This document shows, piece by piece, positions 17,999-26,253 of a stretch of DNA of 40,011 bases. Position 1 is the stretch's first letter. The number at the start of each line of letters is the position of its first letter. The notes beneath the pieces are model-generated. The model was not told the DNA's origin. It did no database searches and was given only the letters and a program-made list of their open reading frames with translations. A program made the position numbers and the translations under genes. The DNA is from an uncultured Prevotella sp. (GTDB lineage: Bacteria; Bacteroidota; Bacteroidia; Bacteroidales; Bacteroidaceae), in assembly GCA_944319945.1 (NCBI GenBank), contig CALUFN010000021.1:1-40011 (forward strand), in the 5' to 3' direction.

Positions 17999-20161
17999 TC
18001 ACAAATCCAGCTTGATCAGGCACGTCTCGCCCTTCCTTATCGGCCGTCCCGGGGCCAGGCTCTGGCTCACCACCTTGCCTCGGCCGTCTATCCTCACCTT
18101 CACTCCGCGGCTCTCAAGTGCGTACACGGCGTCGCGCGCTCCCATGCCCTTCACGTCGGGCACCACGCCCTGCGGGTATCCGCCGCCCCGGGCCAGCACC
18201 ACGTCGGCCGTCTCACGCTTGGCCTTGCCCCATATCGGGTTGCCGTCGGCGTAGCTTCCGCTCCAGTTCCTGTTAGTAGGTATGCCGAGACGGCGCAGCA
18301 CGTAGTCGGCAGCCACGAGGTCGCCGTTCTTCACGTCGGGCACGAGCACCGACGTAGAGTCGCGCGCGTCGGTCACGTCGAGCTTAAGGCTCTGCGCCAT
18401 TATGCCCTCGGCTATGTTGTGGAACACCTGCGCGCTGAAGCCGCTCGAGGCCGGAAGGCCGGGCCGCTGTATGCACACTATGCAGCTGTAACGGGGCGCG
18501 TCGGCCGGAAAGAAGCCCACGAAGCTGAGCAGATAGTTCACCGTGCCCGACTTATATCCGCTCGCTCCTTTGGATATCTGCGCCGTACCGGTCTTGCCCG
18601 CCACCTTGAACGACGGCGAACCGGCCTTCTTACCGAGCCCCTGGCTCACCACTTGCTCGAGTATCGTGCGTATCTCGCGCAAGGTCTTCTCCTTGCATAT
18701 GCGCTGCTTCACCACCTGTACGGGAAACTCCTGCAGCACCTGCCCGTCTTTCACGACGGCCTTTACGAACCTCGGGCGCACCATCGTGCCGTTGTTGGCT
18801 ATGGCGTTGTAGAACGTCAGGGTGGATATCGGCGGCACTTGGGTCTCGTAGCCGATGCTCATCCAGGGCAGGGCGGTCTTGCTCCAGTTCACGTATTGCC
18901 CGTGCTTGTTCTTCTTCGGCATGCGTATGCGGGGCGGAGCGTAGCCCACGATGGGCAGCTTCAGGTCCTCGCGTATGCCTACGCGGTCGAGTCCTTCGAC
19001 GAATTTCTCGGGGTTCTTGCCGTAATACTTGTCGATTATGCGGCTCACTCCTATGTTTGAGCTGTACTGAAGCGTCTGCGGCAGCGTGAGCACTTGGTAG
19101 CCGCCGCGGTGCCAGTTGTGGTCGCGCATCTTGGCTCCGTACATGTCCCAGATGCCGCTACCCGTGTCTACGGTGTACGTAGTGTCAACAACGCCGTCGT
19201 CAAGAGCCACCATGAGCGACGCCGTCTTGAACACCGAACCCGGCTCGAGCAGGTCTGACACGGCGCTGTTCTTTATCTCGTAATACCCTCCGTCGGCGCA
19301 TTTGGTCATGTTGACAATGGCCTTCACGTCGCCCGTGGCCACCTCCATGACCACCGCCACGCCCACGTTGGCGTTGATCTGCTTAAGCTCGTTGAGCAGC
19401 GAACGCTCGGCCAGGTCTTGCATGTTGACGTCTATGGTGGTCATGATGTCGGCCCCGTTCACGGGGTCTATCTGCGTGATGTTGAGCTTCTTGCCCCTGA
19501 TACGCTGGTGCCTTATCTTTCCCGGCTTGCCGCGCAGCACCGAGTCGTAAGACAACTCGAGGCCGAACTGCGCCGTGTCCTTAGCCCCGAAGAGGTCGCC
19601 TATGGTGCGCTTGGCCAACGAACCGAAGGGGCGCTTGCGTGCGTTGAACTTCTCTACGTGGAAGCCTCCTGCGTTGGCCGAGAGGTTGAAGAGCGGCAGC
19701 TTCTTCACTTCGGAGTACGTGCTGTAGTTCACGCGGCGATTCCACACGGGCCAGTGGCGGCTGCCCTTAGCCTTGCCCTTGAGCAAGTGGGCCTTAAACT
19801 CGGCCGCTGTCTTCTCGGGGAATATCTCGTGTAGGCCCATGCAGAGGCTGTCTATCTTGACTGCCCAGAGCGAGTCGCGGTCCTCGTTCTCGTCGCCGCC
19901 GGCCTTGAAGTCTACGAACAGGCGGTACTCGGGCAGCGAACCGGCCATGAGGCGGCCGTCGCTGCTGAGGATGTTGCCGCGCACGGGCTTCACCTCCACG
20001 CTGTCCTTAGTGAAAAACGAGGCCACCTCCATCCAATAGCTGCGCTCCACCGTGGCTATGTAGACCACCTTGCAGAGTATGATCACGCCCACCGCGAGCA
20101 TGGCATAAGCTACTATCTTATACCTCTTGATCATCTTTTTCCTATCGAACATGCTGCTCAT
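17999..20161 (-). CDS. ftsI: FtsI/PBP-type septal transpeptidase with two PASTA domains
   Basis: A class B penicillin-binding protein of 720 residues that cross-links septal peptidoglycan with FtsW. It has a short cytoplasmic tail, a membrane anchor (about 14-35), a pedestal domain beginning near VKPVRGNILSSDGR, and a transpeptidase domain with the three active-site motifs: SxxK as Ser309-Val-Phe-Lys312, SSN (YSSNIGVSRI), and KTGTAQ. Two C-terminal PASTA-like repeats follow (VLVPDVKNGDLVAADYVLRR and GVVPDVKGMGARDAVYAL). The start overlaps the end of the ftsL-like gene by 20 bases; an ATG three codons later is possible. PASTA repeats are common in Bacteroidetes FtsI but absent from the E. coli enzyme. 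Confidence 0.95.
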   Translation of the reverse strand: MSSMFDRKKMIKRYKIVAYAMLAVGVIILCKVVYIATVERSYWMEVASFFTKDSVEVKPVRGNILSSDGRLMAGSLPEYRLFVDFKAGGDENEDRDSLWAVKIDSLCMGLHEIFPEKTAAEFKAHLLKGKAKGSRHWPVWNRRVNYSTYSEVKKLPLFNLSANAGGFHVEKFNARKRPFGSLAKRTIGDLFGAKDTAQFGLELSYDSVLRGKPGKIRHQRIRGKKLNITQIDPVNGADIMTTIDVNMQDLAERSLLNELKQINANVGVAVVMEVATGDVKAIVNMTKCADGGYYEIKNSAVSDLLEPGSVFKTASLMVALDDGVVDTTYTVDTGSGIWDMYGAKMRDHNWHRGGYQVLTLPQTLQYSSNIGVSRIIDKYYGKNPEKFVEGLDRVGIREDLKLPIVGYAPPRIRMPKKNKHGQYVNWSKTALPWMSIGYETQVPPISTLTFYNAIANNGTMVRPRFVKAVVKDGQVLQEFPVQVVKQRICKEKTLREIRTILEQVVSQGLGKKAGSPSFKVAGKTGTAQISKGASGYKSGTVNYLLSFVGFFPADAPRYSCIVCIQRPGLPASSGFSAQVFHNIAEGIMAQSLKLDVTDARDSTSVLVPDVKNGDLVAADYVLRRLGIPTNRNWSGSYADGNPIWGKAKRETADVVLARGGGYPQGVVPDVKGMGARDAVYALESRGVKVRIDGRGKVVSQSLAPGRPIRKGETCLIKLDL

Positions 20162-20612
20162 CTTCGGGTATGTTTATTATGTAAGGGGGCTGCGTGGGTA
20201 TCTGCAGCACACTGTCCTCATTGTTCTTAAGCATCTCGAGCACGTTGCTCTCGCGGCACATCTCGGTCAGCTCGCTCGTGCTGGCCAGCGCCTTATACTT
20301 GGCGTCCTTGATTTTCTCCTTAAGGTCTTCTATCTCCAATAGGTCCTGCTGGCAGCTGTACCTGTTGGACACGTAGACCATGACGAAGGCGGCCACAAGC
20401 GTTATCAGGCCTATCTGCTTCCTTATGACGGCCGCCGTGAGGAAGTCGCCGCCCAATATCTTGCGCAGCGTGAGGCTGGCCGAGAGGGGCGCGTCTTCCT
20501 CGGTGACGCTGTTCTTGAGCGTCTCCCTCAGCCCCTGCCGCCCGGTGGGCTCCATGCCTGCGGGCTCCTCGTGCGGAGTCTGCCCGCCGTTGTCTATGTC
20601 TTTATCGGTCAT
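20142..20612 (-). CDS. FtsL-like bitopic cell-division protein
   Basis: The 156-residue protein has a polar N-terminal cytoplasmic tail (about 1-60), one transmembrane helix (about 64-84, VIRKQIGLITLVAAFVMVYV), a heptad-like stretch LLEIEDLKEKIKDAKYKALASTSEL predicted as a coiled coil, and an acidic tail. Size, topology and placement between rsmH and ftsI match FtsL, which bridges FtsB/FtsQ and the FtsWI synthase. Sequence similarity in FtsL is always low, so the assignment rests on topology and synteny. It overlaps rsmH by 4 bases and ftsI by 20, indicating coupled translation. Confidence 0.82.
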   Translation of the reverse strand: MTDKDIDNGGQTPHEEPAGMEPTGRQGLRETLKNSVTEEDAPLSASLTLRKILGGDFLTAAVIRKQIGLITLVAAFVMVYVSNRYSCQQDLLEIEDLKEKIKDAKYKALASTSELTEMCRESNVLEMLKNNEDSVLQIPTQPPYIINIPEDEQHVR

Positions 20613-21535
20613 TGTGCGTCGTCTTTCCTTTCAGCTATTCTTAGTTTTGCGCTCCGGCTGCGCGGGTTGTCCTCCAGCTCGGCCTCGCCGGGCGTCACCA
20701 CCTTGCCGTTGACGGGTGCGAGCGGGGCTTGCGTGCGGCCGAAGAAGTCTTGCCGGGCCGCTCCCTCGGCGTTGCCCGTCCTGATGAAGTTTTTCACCAT
20801 GCGGTCCTCGAGGCTGTGGTAGGTTATCACCGAGAGGCGTCCGCCGGGGCGCAGCAGCCGCGTTGCGGCGGCCAGCATCTCCCTGAGTGCGCTCATCTCG
20901 CGGTTTACCTCGATGCGCAGGGCTTGGAACATGCGTGCCATGTCTTTCTTGCCGCGCTCGCGCCTGAATAGCGAAGAGGTGGCGTCTACGAGGTCTTGCG
21001 TGGTGGCCACGGGGCGTGCGGCCCTCGCCTTCACCACGGCGGCGGCCAGGCGGCGCGAGTTTTTCAGCTCGCCGTACAGGTAGAACACGTCGGCCAGGCG
21101 GTCTTCGTCGTAGCGGTTGAGCACGTCGGCGGCGGTCATGCCGTCGCGCTTGTTCATGCGCATGTCGAGCGGGACGTCGAAGCGGAACGAGAATCCGCGC
21201 GATGCGTCGTCGAAGTGGTGGCTTGACACGCCGAGATCGGCCAGCAGGCCGTCTATCCGTTCCACGCCGTAATAGCGCATCCAGTTGGCCAGGTACCTGA
21301 AGTTGCTCCTCACGAAGGTGAACCTCGGGTCGGCCGGGATGTTGGCCTCGGCGTCTGCGTCCTGGTCGAAGCCGTACAGGCGGCCGTCAGGCCCGAGCCT
21401 CGAGAGTATCTCGCGGCTGTGGCCTCCGCCGCCGAAGGTCACGTCGACGTAGACGCCCGAGGGGTCGATGTTAAGTCCGTCGACGCTCTCTTTCATGAGC
21501 ACGGGCACGTGGTAAGTGTCTGCAATAGTAGTCAT
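20609..21535 (-). CDS. rsmH: 16S rRNA (cytosine(1402)-N(4))-methyltransferase
   Basis: Methylates N4 of C1402 in the 16S rRNA decoding centre using S-adenosylmethionine. The 308-residue protein starts HVPVLMKESVDGL, followed by the SAM-binding loop VDVTFGGGGHSREIL, then GLLADLGVSSHHFDDASRGFSFR and, near the C-terminus, LSVITYHSLEDRMVKNF, all typical of RsmH (MraW). It overlaps mraZ by 4 bases and the ftsL-like gene by 4 bases. Length and motifs are complete, with nothing odd. Confidence 0.96.
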   Translation of the reverse strand: MTTIADTYHVPVLMKESVDGLNIDPSGVYVDVTFGGGGHSREILSRLGPDGRLYGFDQDADAEANIPADPRFTFVRSNFRYLANWMRYYGVERIDGLLADLGVSSHHFDDASRGFSFRFDVPLDMRMNKRDGMTAADVLNRYDEDRLADVFYLYGELKNSRRLAAAVVKARAARPVATTQDLVDATSSLFRRERGKKDMARMFQALRIEVNREMSALREMLAAATRLLRPGGRLSVITYHSLEDRMVKNFIRTGNAEGAARQDFFGRTQAPLAPVNGKVVTPGEAELEDNPRSRSAKLRIAERKDDAQ

Positions 21536-22035
21536 TCTCCGTTAATGGTTTCAACGCACGCGCCGCCGACGGGTCCCTGCACGGCCGCTCCGCCCGATCC
21601 CATCAGGGCCTCGAGCGCGCGGCCGAACTCCTCCTGCCCCATGAACGAGGCCTCGGCACCGCCGCCGGCCCATATCTCTATGGTGTCGTCCATGCCGATA
21701 AACCTCACTGTGCCGTCGGCCGACAGCGCGTCGAGCCGGCGCTTGGAGAGCAGCAGGCGGCCGTTGGAGTCGAGCAAGGCGGCCTCGGCGTCGGCCATGA
21801 ACTGGCGGAACAGGCGCTGGTGGGCGGCGTCCCATCGGTTGAGCCGCAGGCGCAGCGCGTCGAGCCGGGCGTTCCACACGCTCTCGGGGTAAATCACAAG
21901 GCAGGGCTGGAATATGTCCTTACGCAACACGAGGCGTTCCTCGCCCGCCGCTTGCAGCTCCTTACGGAACGCGGCAGGCAGGAAAACCCGTCCCTTCGAG
22001 TCGGTTTTCGCTTCGATGTTGCCTAAAAAACGCAT
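21532..22035 (-). CDS. mraZ: MraZ, transcriptional regulator of the dcw cluster
   Basis: A double-AbrB-like DNA-binding protein that autoregulates the division and cell-wall cluster; in E. coli it binds TGGGN direct repeats upstream of its own gene. The first repeat is seen in FLGNIEAKTDSKGRVFLPAAFRKEL and the second in ALLDSNGRLLLSKRRLDAL. I start at ATG 22035 (167 residues, MRFLGNIEAK) rather than at 22107, because the longer version would include the promoter box at 22063-22070. The C-terminal tail beyond about residue 125 (Gly/Ala-rich) is low in conservation. It is the first gene of the operon. Confidence 0.93.
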   Translation of the reverse strand: MRFLGNIEAKTDSKGRVFLPAAFRKELQAAGEERLVLRKDIFQPCLVIYPESVWNARLDALRLRLNRWDAAHQRLFRQFMADAEAALLDSNGRLLLSKRRLDALSADGTVRFIGMDDTIEIWAGGGAEASFMGQEEFGRALEALMGSGGAAVQGPVGGACVETINGE

Positions 22036-22062
22036 AGTCTTACGGCGCGTTGTTCTTTGCGG

Positions 22063-22104
22063 CAAAGGTAAGTAAAATTCCCCACAACGCACCACTTTTC
22101 CCCA
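22063..22104 (-). promoter_or_regulatory. mraZ promoter with three-box MraZ operator
   Basis: On the minus strand TACCTTTG (22070-22063) fits the -7 consensus, giving a leader of about 20 bases. Upstream, 22104-22080 reads TGGGG, 5 bases, TGGTG, 5 bases, TGGGG. This is the known MraZ target: TGGGN direct repeats separated by 5 bases, with one imperfect middle box. The boxes cover the -33 region, where no TTTG is present, so bound MraZ would compete with RNA polymerase. Autorepression is an inference from that position. Confidence 0.7.
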
Positions 22105-22107
22105 CAA

Positions 22108-22389
22108 AAGTGATATTTTTTATTTTACCCAAATCGTAAACTTCCGGCGGCGGCATTACATACGTACATTATAAAGGCGCATGCGGTCGTCGCCTTTTAA
22201 TGCATATTTATGCGTTTTTACGACAGGCGGATACGCCTTCGTCCGACAGTTTAACGCGCCGAGAAGGCCGTCGGCGGCTACGGTGGCGGCCGAGGCCGTG
22301 AAAACACGGATTTTAGAGTCGTTTCGTAACGCCCTATTTTTCAACGGCTTAGCATCAAACAAAAGAAAAATTCTTGCGAAAAGGCATTC
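22108..22389. other. Gene-free spacer between mraZ and repeat element C
   Basis: I see no convincing gene, RNA or promoter in these 282 bases. Short ORFs here lack start context, motifs and codon bias. Two loose palindromic words (near 22199 and 22612) of the form TGCATNTTTATGC are the only structure noticed; the second lies beyond this interval. Confidence 0.4.
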
Positions 22390-22499
22390 AAAACGCCATG
22401 TTTCAGGGCCTGATTCGCCGTCTTTTGCAGGCCGAGAGGTTGCTTTTCACAAGCTGAAAGGCTGCTTTTTGCGAGACAAAAAACAGCATATTGCGTTAC
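22390..22499 (+). repeat. 22-nt tandem repeat element C (degenerate, 5 units)
   Basis: Units start at 22390, 22412, 22434, 22456 and 22478. Units 2-4 keep the CTTTT(T)GC or GCTTTTC core and units 3-4 keep GAGAGG/GAAAGG; units 1 and 5 are weaker. A further 22 bases (22500-22521, CATTGAC...) occupy the place of the terminal unit but lack GATTATCA. Pairing between adjacent units is poor, so this looks like a decayed copy. It lies between the divergent mraZ and glsA genes, unlike the other four. Confidence 0.55.
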
Positions 22500-22752
22500 C
22501 ATTGACGACCAATAGCACAAAAAAACGGCAAAACCGCGCGCGCAACAGGCGTTAACATGCCCTGAAGTTTCTATTCCGCGAAATTCTATTGTCAAAGTTT
22601 TTGAATCACGCGGATGCATGTTTATGCAAGCAGATGAATAAATGCGTGCCATTTATACGCATTATATAAAGAGACGGTTGGGATTTTGTTACAAAAATAA
22701 AGTTTTTCAAATATTTTTCGGAAAAACGGACACGATTTCGGAAAACTTGAAT

Positions 22753-22760
22753 TATTTTTG
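22753..22760 (+). promoter_or_regulatory. Likely -7 element for glsA-glsB
   Basis: The sequence TATTTTTG matches TAnnTTTG and lies in the AT-rich stretch just before composition turns GC-rich. No TTTG is found 19-21 bases upstream. The predicted leader to the ATG at 22848 is about 85 bases. Confidence 0.45.
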
Positions 22761-22847
22761 CACTTAAGATATTGCGCCTACGCCCCGACGGCGCGCCACG
22801 GCACGCGGAGCGCACGCCCCGCACGACGCAACGACAGCATAGAAAAC

Positions 22848-23675
22848 ATGAACCAAATCACGGAGAAGACCATCGACGTAAGGGAGATACTGAAAAGCAA
22901 GATGGGCGGCAAGGCACGCTACGTGCCAAGCCCCGTCGTAAAATGGCTCGAACACATACTCCACCAAGACGAGGTGAACAAGTATCTTTGGGACAGCCGC
23001 ACGCTGACGGGCGTGGAATGGCTCGAGGCTACGGTGCGCTACCTCGACATGACGCTCGAGGTGGTAGGCCGGGAGAACCTGCCCGACAAGGACGACGGCC
23101 GCCTGTACACCTTCGTAAGTAACCATCCGCTGGGCGGCGCAGACGGCGTAGCCCTGGGCGCGGTGATAGGCCGACACTACGACGGGCGGTTCCGCTATCT
23201 CGTTAACGACCTGCTGATGAACCTGCCCGGACTGGCCCCGCTCTGCATCCCGATAAACAAGACCGGCCACCAGAGCCGCAACTTCCCGGCGATGATCGAG
23301 GCGGGATTCCACGGCGACAACCACATACTGATGTTTCCAGCAGGCATCTGCTCGCGCAGGACGGGCGGAAGGATACACGACCTGGCCTGGAAGAAGACCT
23401 TCATAACCAAGAGCGTGGAGACTCGGCGCGACGTGGTGCCGATACACTTCGGCGGACGCAACTCCGACTTCTTCTACAACCTCGCCAACGCATGCAAGCG
23501 CTTGGGCGTGAAATTCAACGTGGCCATGCTCTTCCTGGCCGACGAGATGTACAAGAACCGCCACAAGACGTTCCGCGTAGCGATAGGCAAGCCCATACCG
23601 TGGCAGACGTTCGACCGCTCGAAGACGCCAGCCGCATGGGCGCAATACGTGCAAGACATAGTGTACGCACTGTAA
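22848..23675 (+). CDS. glsA: O-acyltransferase of glycine-lipid synthesis (GlsA-like, PlsC fold)
   Basis: The 275-residue protein belongs to the lysophosphatidic-acid-acyltransferase-like superfamily. The catalytic motif appears as SNHPLGGADG (near 90-98), the spaced His/Asp form used by ornithine/glycine-lipid enzymes. The downstream block MFPAGICSRR corresponds to the substrate-binding FPEGTR-type motif. In Bacteroides thetaiotaomicron, GlsB N-acylates glycine and GlsA O-acylates the product to form glycine lipids; the same two domains are fused in OlsF of flavobacteria. The partner follows after 59 bases. I chose ATG 22848 (MNQITEKTID) because the upstream in-frame extension overlaps the promoter and has a low-quality Arg/Ala-rich sequence. 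Confidence 0.8.
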   Translation: MNQITEKTIDVREILKSKMGGKARYVPSPVVKWLEHILHQDEVNKYLWDSRTLTGVEWLEATVRYLDMTLEVVGRENLPDKDDGRLYTFVSNHPLGGADGVALGAVIGRHYDGRFRYLVNDLLMNLPGLAPLCIPINKTGHQSRNFPAMIEAGFHGDNHILMFPAGICSRRTGGRIHDLAWKKTFITKSVETRRDVVPIHFGGRNSDFFYNLANACKRLGVKFNVAMLFLADEMYKNRHKTFRVAIGKPIPWQTFDRSKTPAAWAQYVQDIVYAL

Positions 23676-23734
23676 GACGGCGCGACACGACACAACGTTA
23701 CACATCATCAACAACATTCAATACATCCGGAATC

Positions 23735-24724
23735 ATGGAACAAGAGATAATCCAGCCGATAGACAAACAACTGCTTAAAAGCGAACTTACGCCCGACCGA
23801 CAGCTCAGGATGACCAACAAAAGCCACAACGAGATATACATAGTGACGGCGCACAACGCGCCCAACGTGGTCAAGGAAATAGGCCGCCTGAGGGAGATAG
23901 CCTTCCGCGAGGCGGGCGGAGGCAGCGGCAAGAGCATGGACCTCGACGAGTTTGACACCTGCGACAACTGCTACAAGCAGCTCATCGTGTGGAACCCCGA
24001 GGAGGAGGAGATCATCGGCGGATACCGATATCTCCTGGGATGCGACGCCGAGATCGACGCCGAAGGCCAGCCCGTGCTCGCCACGAGCCACATGTTCCAC
24101 TTCTCGGAGAAGTTCATGAAGGAGTACCTTCCGTGGACGGTGGAGCTGGGACGCTCGTTCGTATCGCCCGAATACCAAAGCTCGCGCATGGGCGCAAAGA
24201 GCCTCTTCGCCCTCGACAACCTGTGGGACGGCCTCGGGGCGCTCACCGTGATACGCCCCGACATAAAATACTTGTTCGGCAAGATGACGATGTACCCCTC
24301 ATACGTGCGCAAGGGGCGCGACATGATACTGTACTTCCTGAAGAAGCACTTCAACGACCCCGACAACCTGATAATACCGATGAAGCCGCTGAAGATAGAG
24401 ACCGACACGGCCGAACTCGACAGGCTGTTCTGCGAGGACTCGTTTAAGGACGACTATAAGATACTCAACCGCGAGGTGAGGAAATTAGGATACAACATCC
24501 CGCCGCTGGTCAACGCATACATGGGACTAAGCCCCACGATGCGCATGTTCGGCACGGCCATCAACTACGGATTCGGCGACGTCGAGGAGACGGGCATCCT
24601 GATAGCCGTCGACGAGATACTCGAGGAGAAGCGCATACGCCACATCGACTCGTTCATAAAAGAGCATCCCGAGGCGCTGAACATCACCTCGGGCGCAAAC
24701 AACGTGATATACAAGGAGAGCTAA
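23735..24724 (+). CDS. glsB: N-acyltransferase of glycine-lipid synthesis (GlsB-like, GNAT/hemolysin-like)
   Basis: The 329-residue protein has the N-acyl-amino-acid-synthase fold seen in OlsB-type enzymes: VVKEIGRLREIAFREAGGGSGKSMDLDEFD, then GGYRYLLG, the ELGRSFVSPEYQ motif, and a C-terminal region with DPDNLIIPMKPLKI. It should transfer a 3-hydroxyacyl chain to the amino group of glycine, upstream of GlsA in the pathway although downstream on the DNA. Acidic residues dominate the N-terminal third. Its TAA stop (24722-24724) interleaves with the TAG stop of the convergent DUF3109 gene, leaving no spacer. The substrate assignment rests on the pairing and on the family. Confidence 0.8.
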   Translation: MEQEIIQPIDKQLLKSELTPDRQLRMTNKSHNEIYIVTAHNAPNVVKEIGRLREIAFREAGGGSGKSMDLDEFDTCDNCYKQLIVWNPEEEEIIGGYRYLLGCDAEIDAEGQPVLATSHMFHFSEKFMKEYLPWTVELGRSFVSPEYQSSRMGAKSLFALDNLWDGLGALTVIRPDIKYLFGKMTMYPSYVRKGRDMILYFLKKHFNDPDNLIIPMKPLKIETDTAELDRLFCEDSFKDDYKILNREVRKLGYNIPPLVNAYMGLSPTMRMFGTAINYGFGDVEETGILIAVDEILEEKRIRHIDSFIKEHPEALNITSGANNVIYKES

Positions 24725-25323
24725 GCAGGCTGCGGACCGTCCCAACGCTTGCGCAACTCGGCGGCTACGGCCGCAAGCTCGTCGTACCAAGCCTGCCCGA
24801 AGCGGCGCACGAGCGGCTCCTTGAGAAACTCGTAGACGCGCAGGCCGAGCTCGGCTCCCTTGCTGCGGGCAGGCGCGCAGACGCTCCACTTGTGGTAGTT
24901 AAGGCCTACGAGACCGCTGCCGAGCCGCTTCTCGCGTATGGGATAGAGGGCGCAGCTCACCGGTTTGCAAAACTCCGTAAGCCCGGCGCGGTAGGCCTTC
25001 TCGAGCAGGCAGAGGCAGCAGCCGCCCTCATGGCAGGTGAACACGCAGTCGCGGCCGTCGACGATGCTCGTCACGAGGTCGCCCTCGGGGTCGCCGTAGG
25101 CCACTCCCTGACGGTCGACCACGGCTTGGGCGCCGGCCGACATCTGCGGCCACACCGTGTCTAACGAGTCTTCAATAGCCGCTATCTCGTCGAGATCGAC
25201 GGGTGCCCCGGCTTCTCCCTCTACGCAACACGCGCCCTTGCACGCGTCAAGGTCGCAACAGAAAGTCTCGGTTATGATGTCGGGCGACACGAGTACGTCG
25301 CCCACTTGTATTATAGGTAGCAT
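24721..25323 (-). CDS. DUF3109 family cysteine-rich protein
   Basis: The 200-residue protein contains two Cys clusters, FCCDLDACKGACC near residues 23-35 and CVFTCHEGGCCLCLLEKAY...CKPVSCALYPIR near 94-128. These are typical of DUF3109/YkgJ-type proteins and likely coordinate an Fe-S cluster or zinc. The function is not established. It starts with MLPIIQVGDVLVSPDIITE, a conserved opening for this family. It shares its 3' end with glsB by 4 bases. The 172-base gap to ung contains a short-word inverted repeat, so the two minus-strand genes may not be co-transcribed. Confidence 0.88.
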   Translation of the reverse strand: MLPIIQVGDVLVSPDIITETFCCDLDACKGACCVEGEAGAPVDLDEIAAIEDSLDTVWPQMSAGAQAVVDRQGVAYGDPEGDLVTSIVDGRDCVFTCHEGGCCLCLLEKAYRAGLTEFCKPVSCALYPIREKRLGSGLVGLNYHKWSVCAPARSKGAELGLRVYEFLKEPLVRRFGQAWYDELAAVAAELRKRWDGPQPA

Positions 25324-25329
25324 CTTTTT

Positions 25330-25486
25330 TTTAATTAAGAGTTAAGAAACAAAGTTCAGCGTTAAGCTAATTAAGAGTTAAGAAAATACTCCGATTAAGA
25401 ATTAAGAGCTAATGACTTAGAATACATATCATGGCGTTTTATTATGCACGCAACGCATATTTTCTTAATTCTTAACTCTTAATTCC
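25330..25486. repeat. Short-word inverted repeat between ung and the DUF3109 gene
   Basis: TTAAGAGTTAAGAA words occur twice in the left arm. The 16-mer at 25333-25348 and again at 25369-25384 is an exact reverse complement of 25469-25484. A unique centre (about 25415-25458) separates the arms. The same word family occurs between murD and ftsW. Confidence 0.65.
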
Positions 25487-25495
25487 CAATTCCCT

Positions 25496-26158
25496 TCACC
25501 ACTTTATAGGCTCCATGCCGTATTTTTGCAGAAACTGGTTGGCCAAGCTGAAGTGGTGGTTGCCGAAGAAACCACGATGAGCCGACAGCGGCGAGGGGTG
25601 GGCCGAGCGCAACACGAGGTGGCGCGAGGCGTCGACAAGCTGCGCCTTGCCCTGCGCATAGCTGCCCCAGAGGATGAACACGAGATGCTCGCGACCGGCC
25701 GAGAGGGCGCGTATCACGGCGTCGGTAAACTCCTCCCAACCGTGGCGCTGGTGGCTGCCGGCGGCATGGGCGCGCACGGTGAGCGTGGCGTTGAGCAGCA
25801 GCACGCCCTGCTCGGCCCAGCGCACGAGGCTCCCGCTCTGGGGCACTGGCGTGCCGAGGTCGGCCTGTATCTCCTTGAATATGTTGACAAGCGACGGCGG
25901 GAAGGGCACGCCCTCGTTCACCGAGAAGCACAAGCCCTGGGCCTGACCGGGCTCGTGGTAGGGGTCTTGACCGATGATCACCACCTTCACCTTGTCGAAC
26001 GGACACAGGTTGAAGGCGTTGAATATCAGCCGCCCCGGCGGATAACACGTGCCCCGGCGGTACTCCTCGCGCACGAACTCGGTAAGGGCGGCGAAATACG
26101 GCTTGTCAAACTCCGCTCCGATGTGCCTTTTCCAGCTTTCCTCTATCTTTACGTCCAT
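25496..26158 (-). CDS. ung: Uracil-DNA glycosylase, family 1
   Basis: Removes uracil from DNA to start base-excision repair. The 220-residue protein has the water-activating motif IIGQDPYHEPGQAQGLCFSV with catalytic Asp65, LLLNATLTVRAHAAGSH, and the Leu-loop HPSPLSAHRGFFG near the C-terminus. The start is set at ATG 26158 (MDVKIEESW). An in-frame upstream ATG at 26197 would place the -7 box inside the gene. Together with dut it covers both prevention and repair of uracil in DNA. It is transcribed divergently from the toxin-antitoxin pair. Confidence 0.95.
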   Translation of the reverse strand: MDVKIEESWKRHIGAEFDKPYFAALTEFVREEYRRGTCYPPGRLIFNAFNLCPFDKVKVVIIGQDPYHEPGQAQGLCFSVNEGVPFPPSLVNIFKEIQADLGTPVPQSGSLVRWAEQGVLLLNATLTVRAHAAGSHQRHGWEEFTDAVIRALSAGREHLVFILWGSYAQGKAQLVDASRHLVLRSAHPSPLSAHRGFFGNHHFSLANQFLQKYGMEPIKW

Positions 26159-26183
26159 GTCTGAATGAAAACTTAATATCCTG

Positions 26184-26214
26184 CAAAAATAAACCATTTT
26201 CTCGTAAATGCAAA
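26184..26214 (-). promoter_or_regulatory. ung promoter
   Basis: On the minus strand a -33 TTTG (26214-26211) and TATTTTTG (26191-26184) are separated by exactly 19 bases, a full match to the Bacteroidetes promoter. The leader is about 20 bases to ATG 26158. Confidence 0.7.
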
Positions 26215-26224
26215 AATAAATGCC

Positions 26225-26245
26225 TATCTTTGCGCAAAACGGAGG
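26225..26245 (+). promoter_or_regulatory. -7 element and ribosome binding site of the toxin-antitoxin pair
   Basis: TATCTTTG at 26225-26232 fits TAnnTTTG. A GGAGG stretch at 26241-26245, 8 bases before the ATG at 26254, resembles a Shine-Dalgarno sequence, which is unusual among the genes of this window. Confidence 0.45.
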
Positions 26246-26253
26246 ACTGAATT

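Noticed and set aside
22181-22555. Possible 124-codon gene between mraZ and glsA
   Set aside because: It runs through the degenerate 22-nt array and has no recognisable protein pattern, start context or codon bias.
22676-22687. 12-mer GGTTGGGATTTT shared with 33293-33304
   Set aside because: The flanks do not align beyond a few AT-rich bases, so chance or a very short shared word is sufficient explanation.
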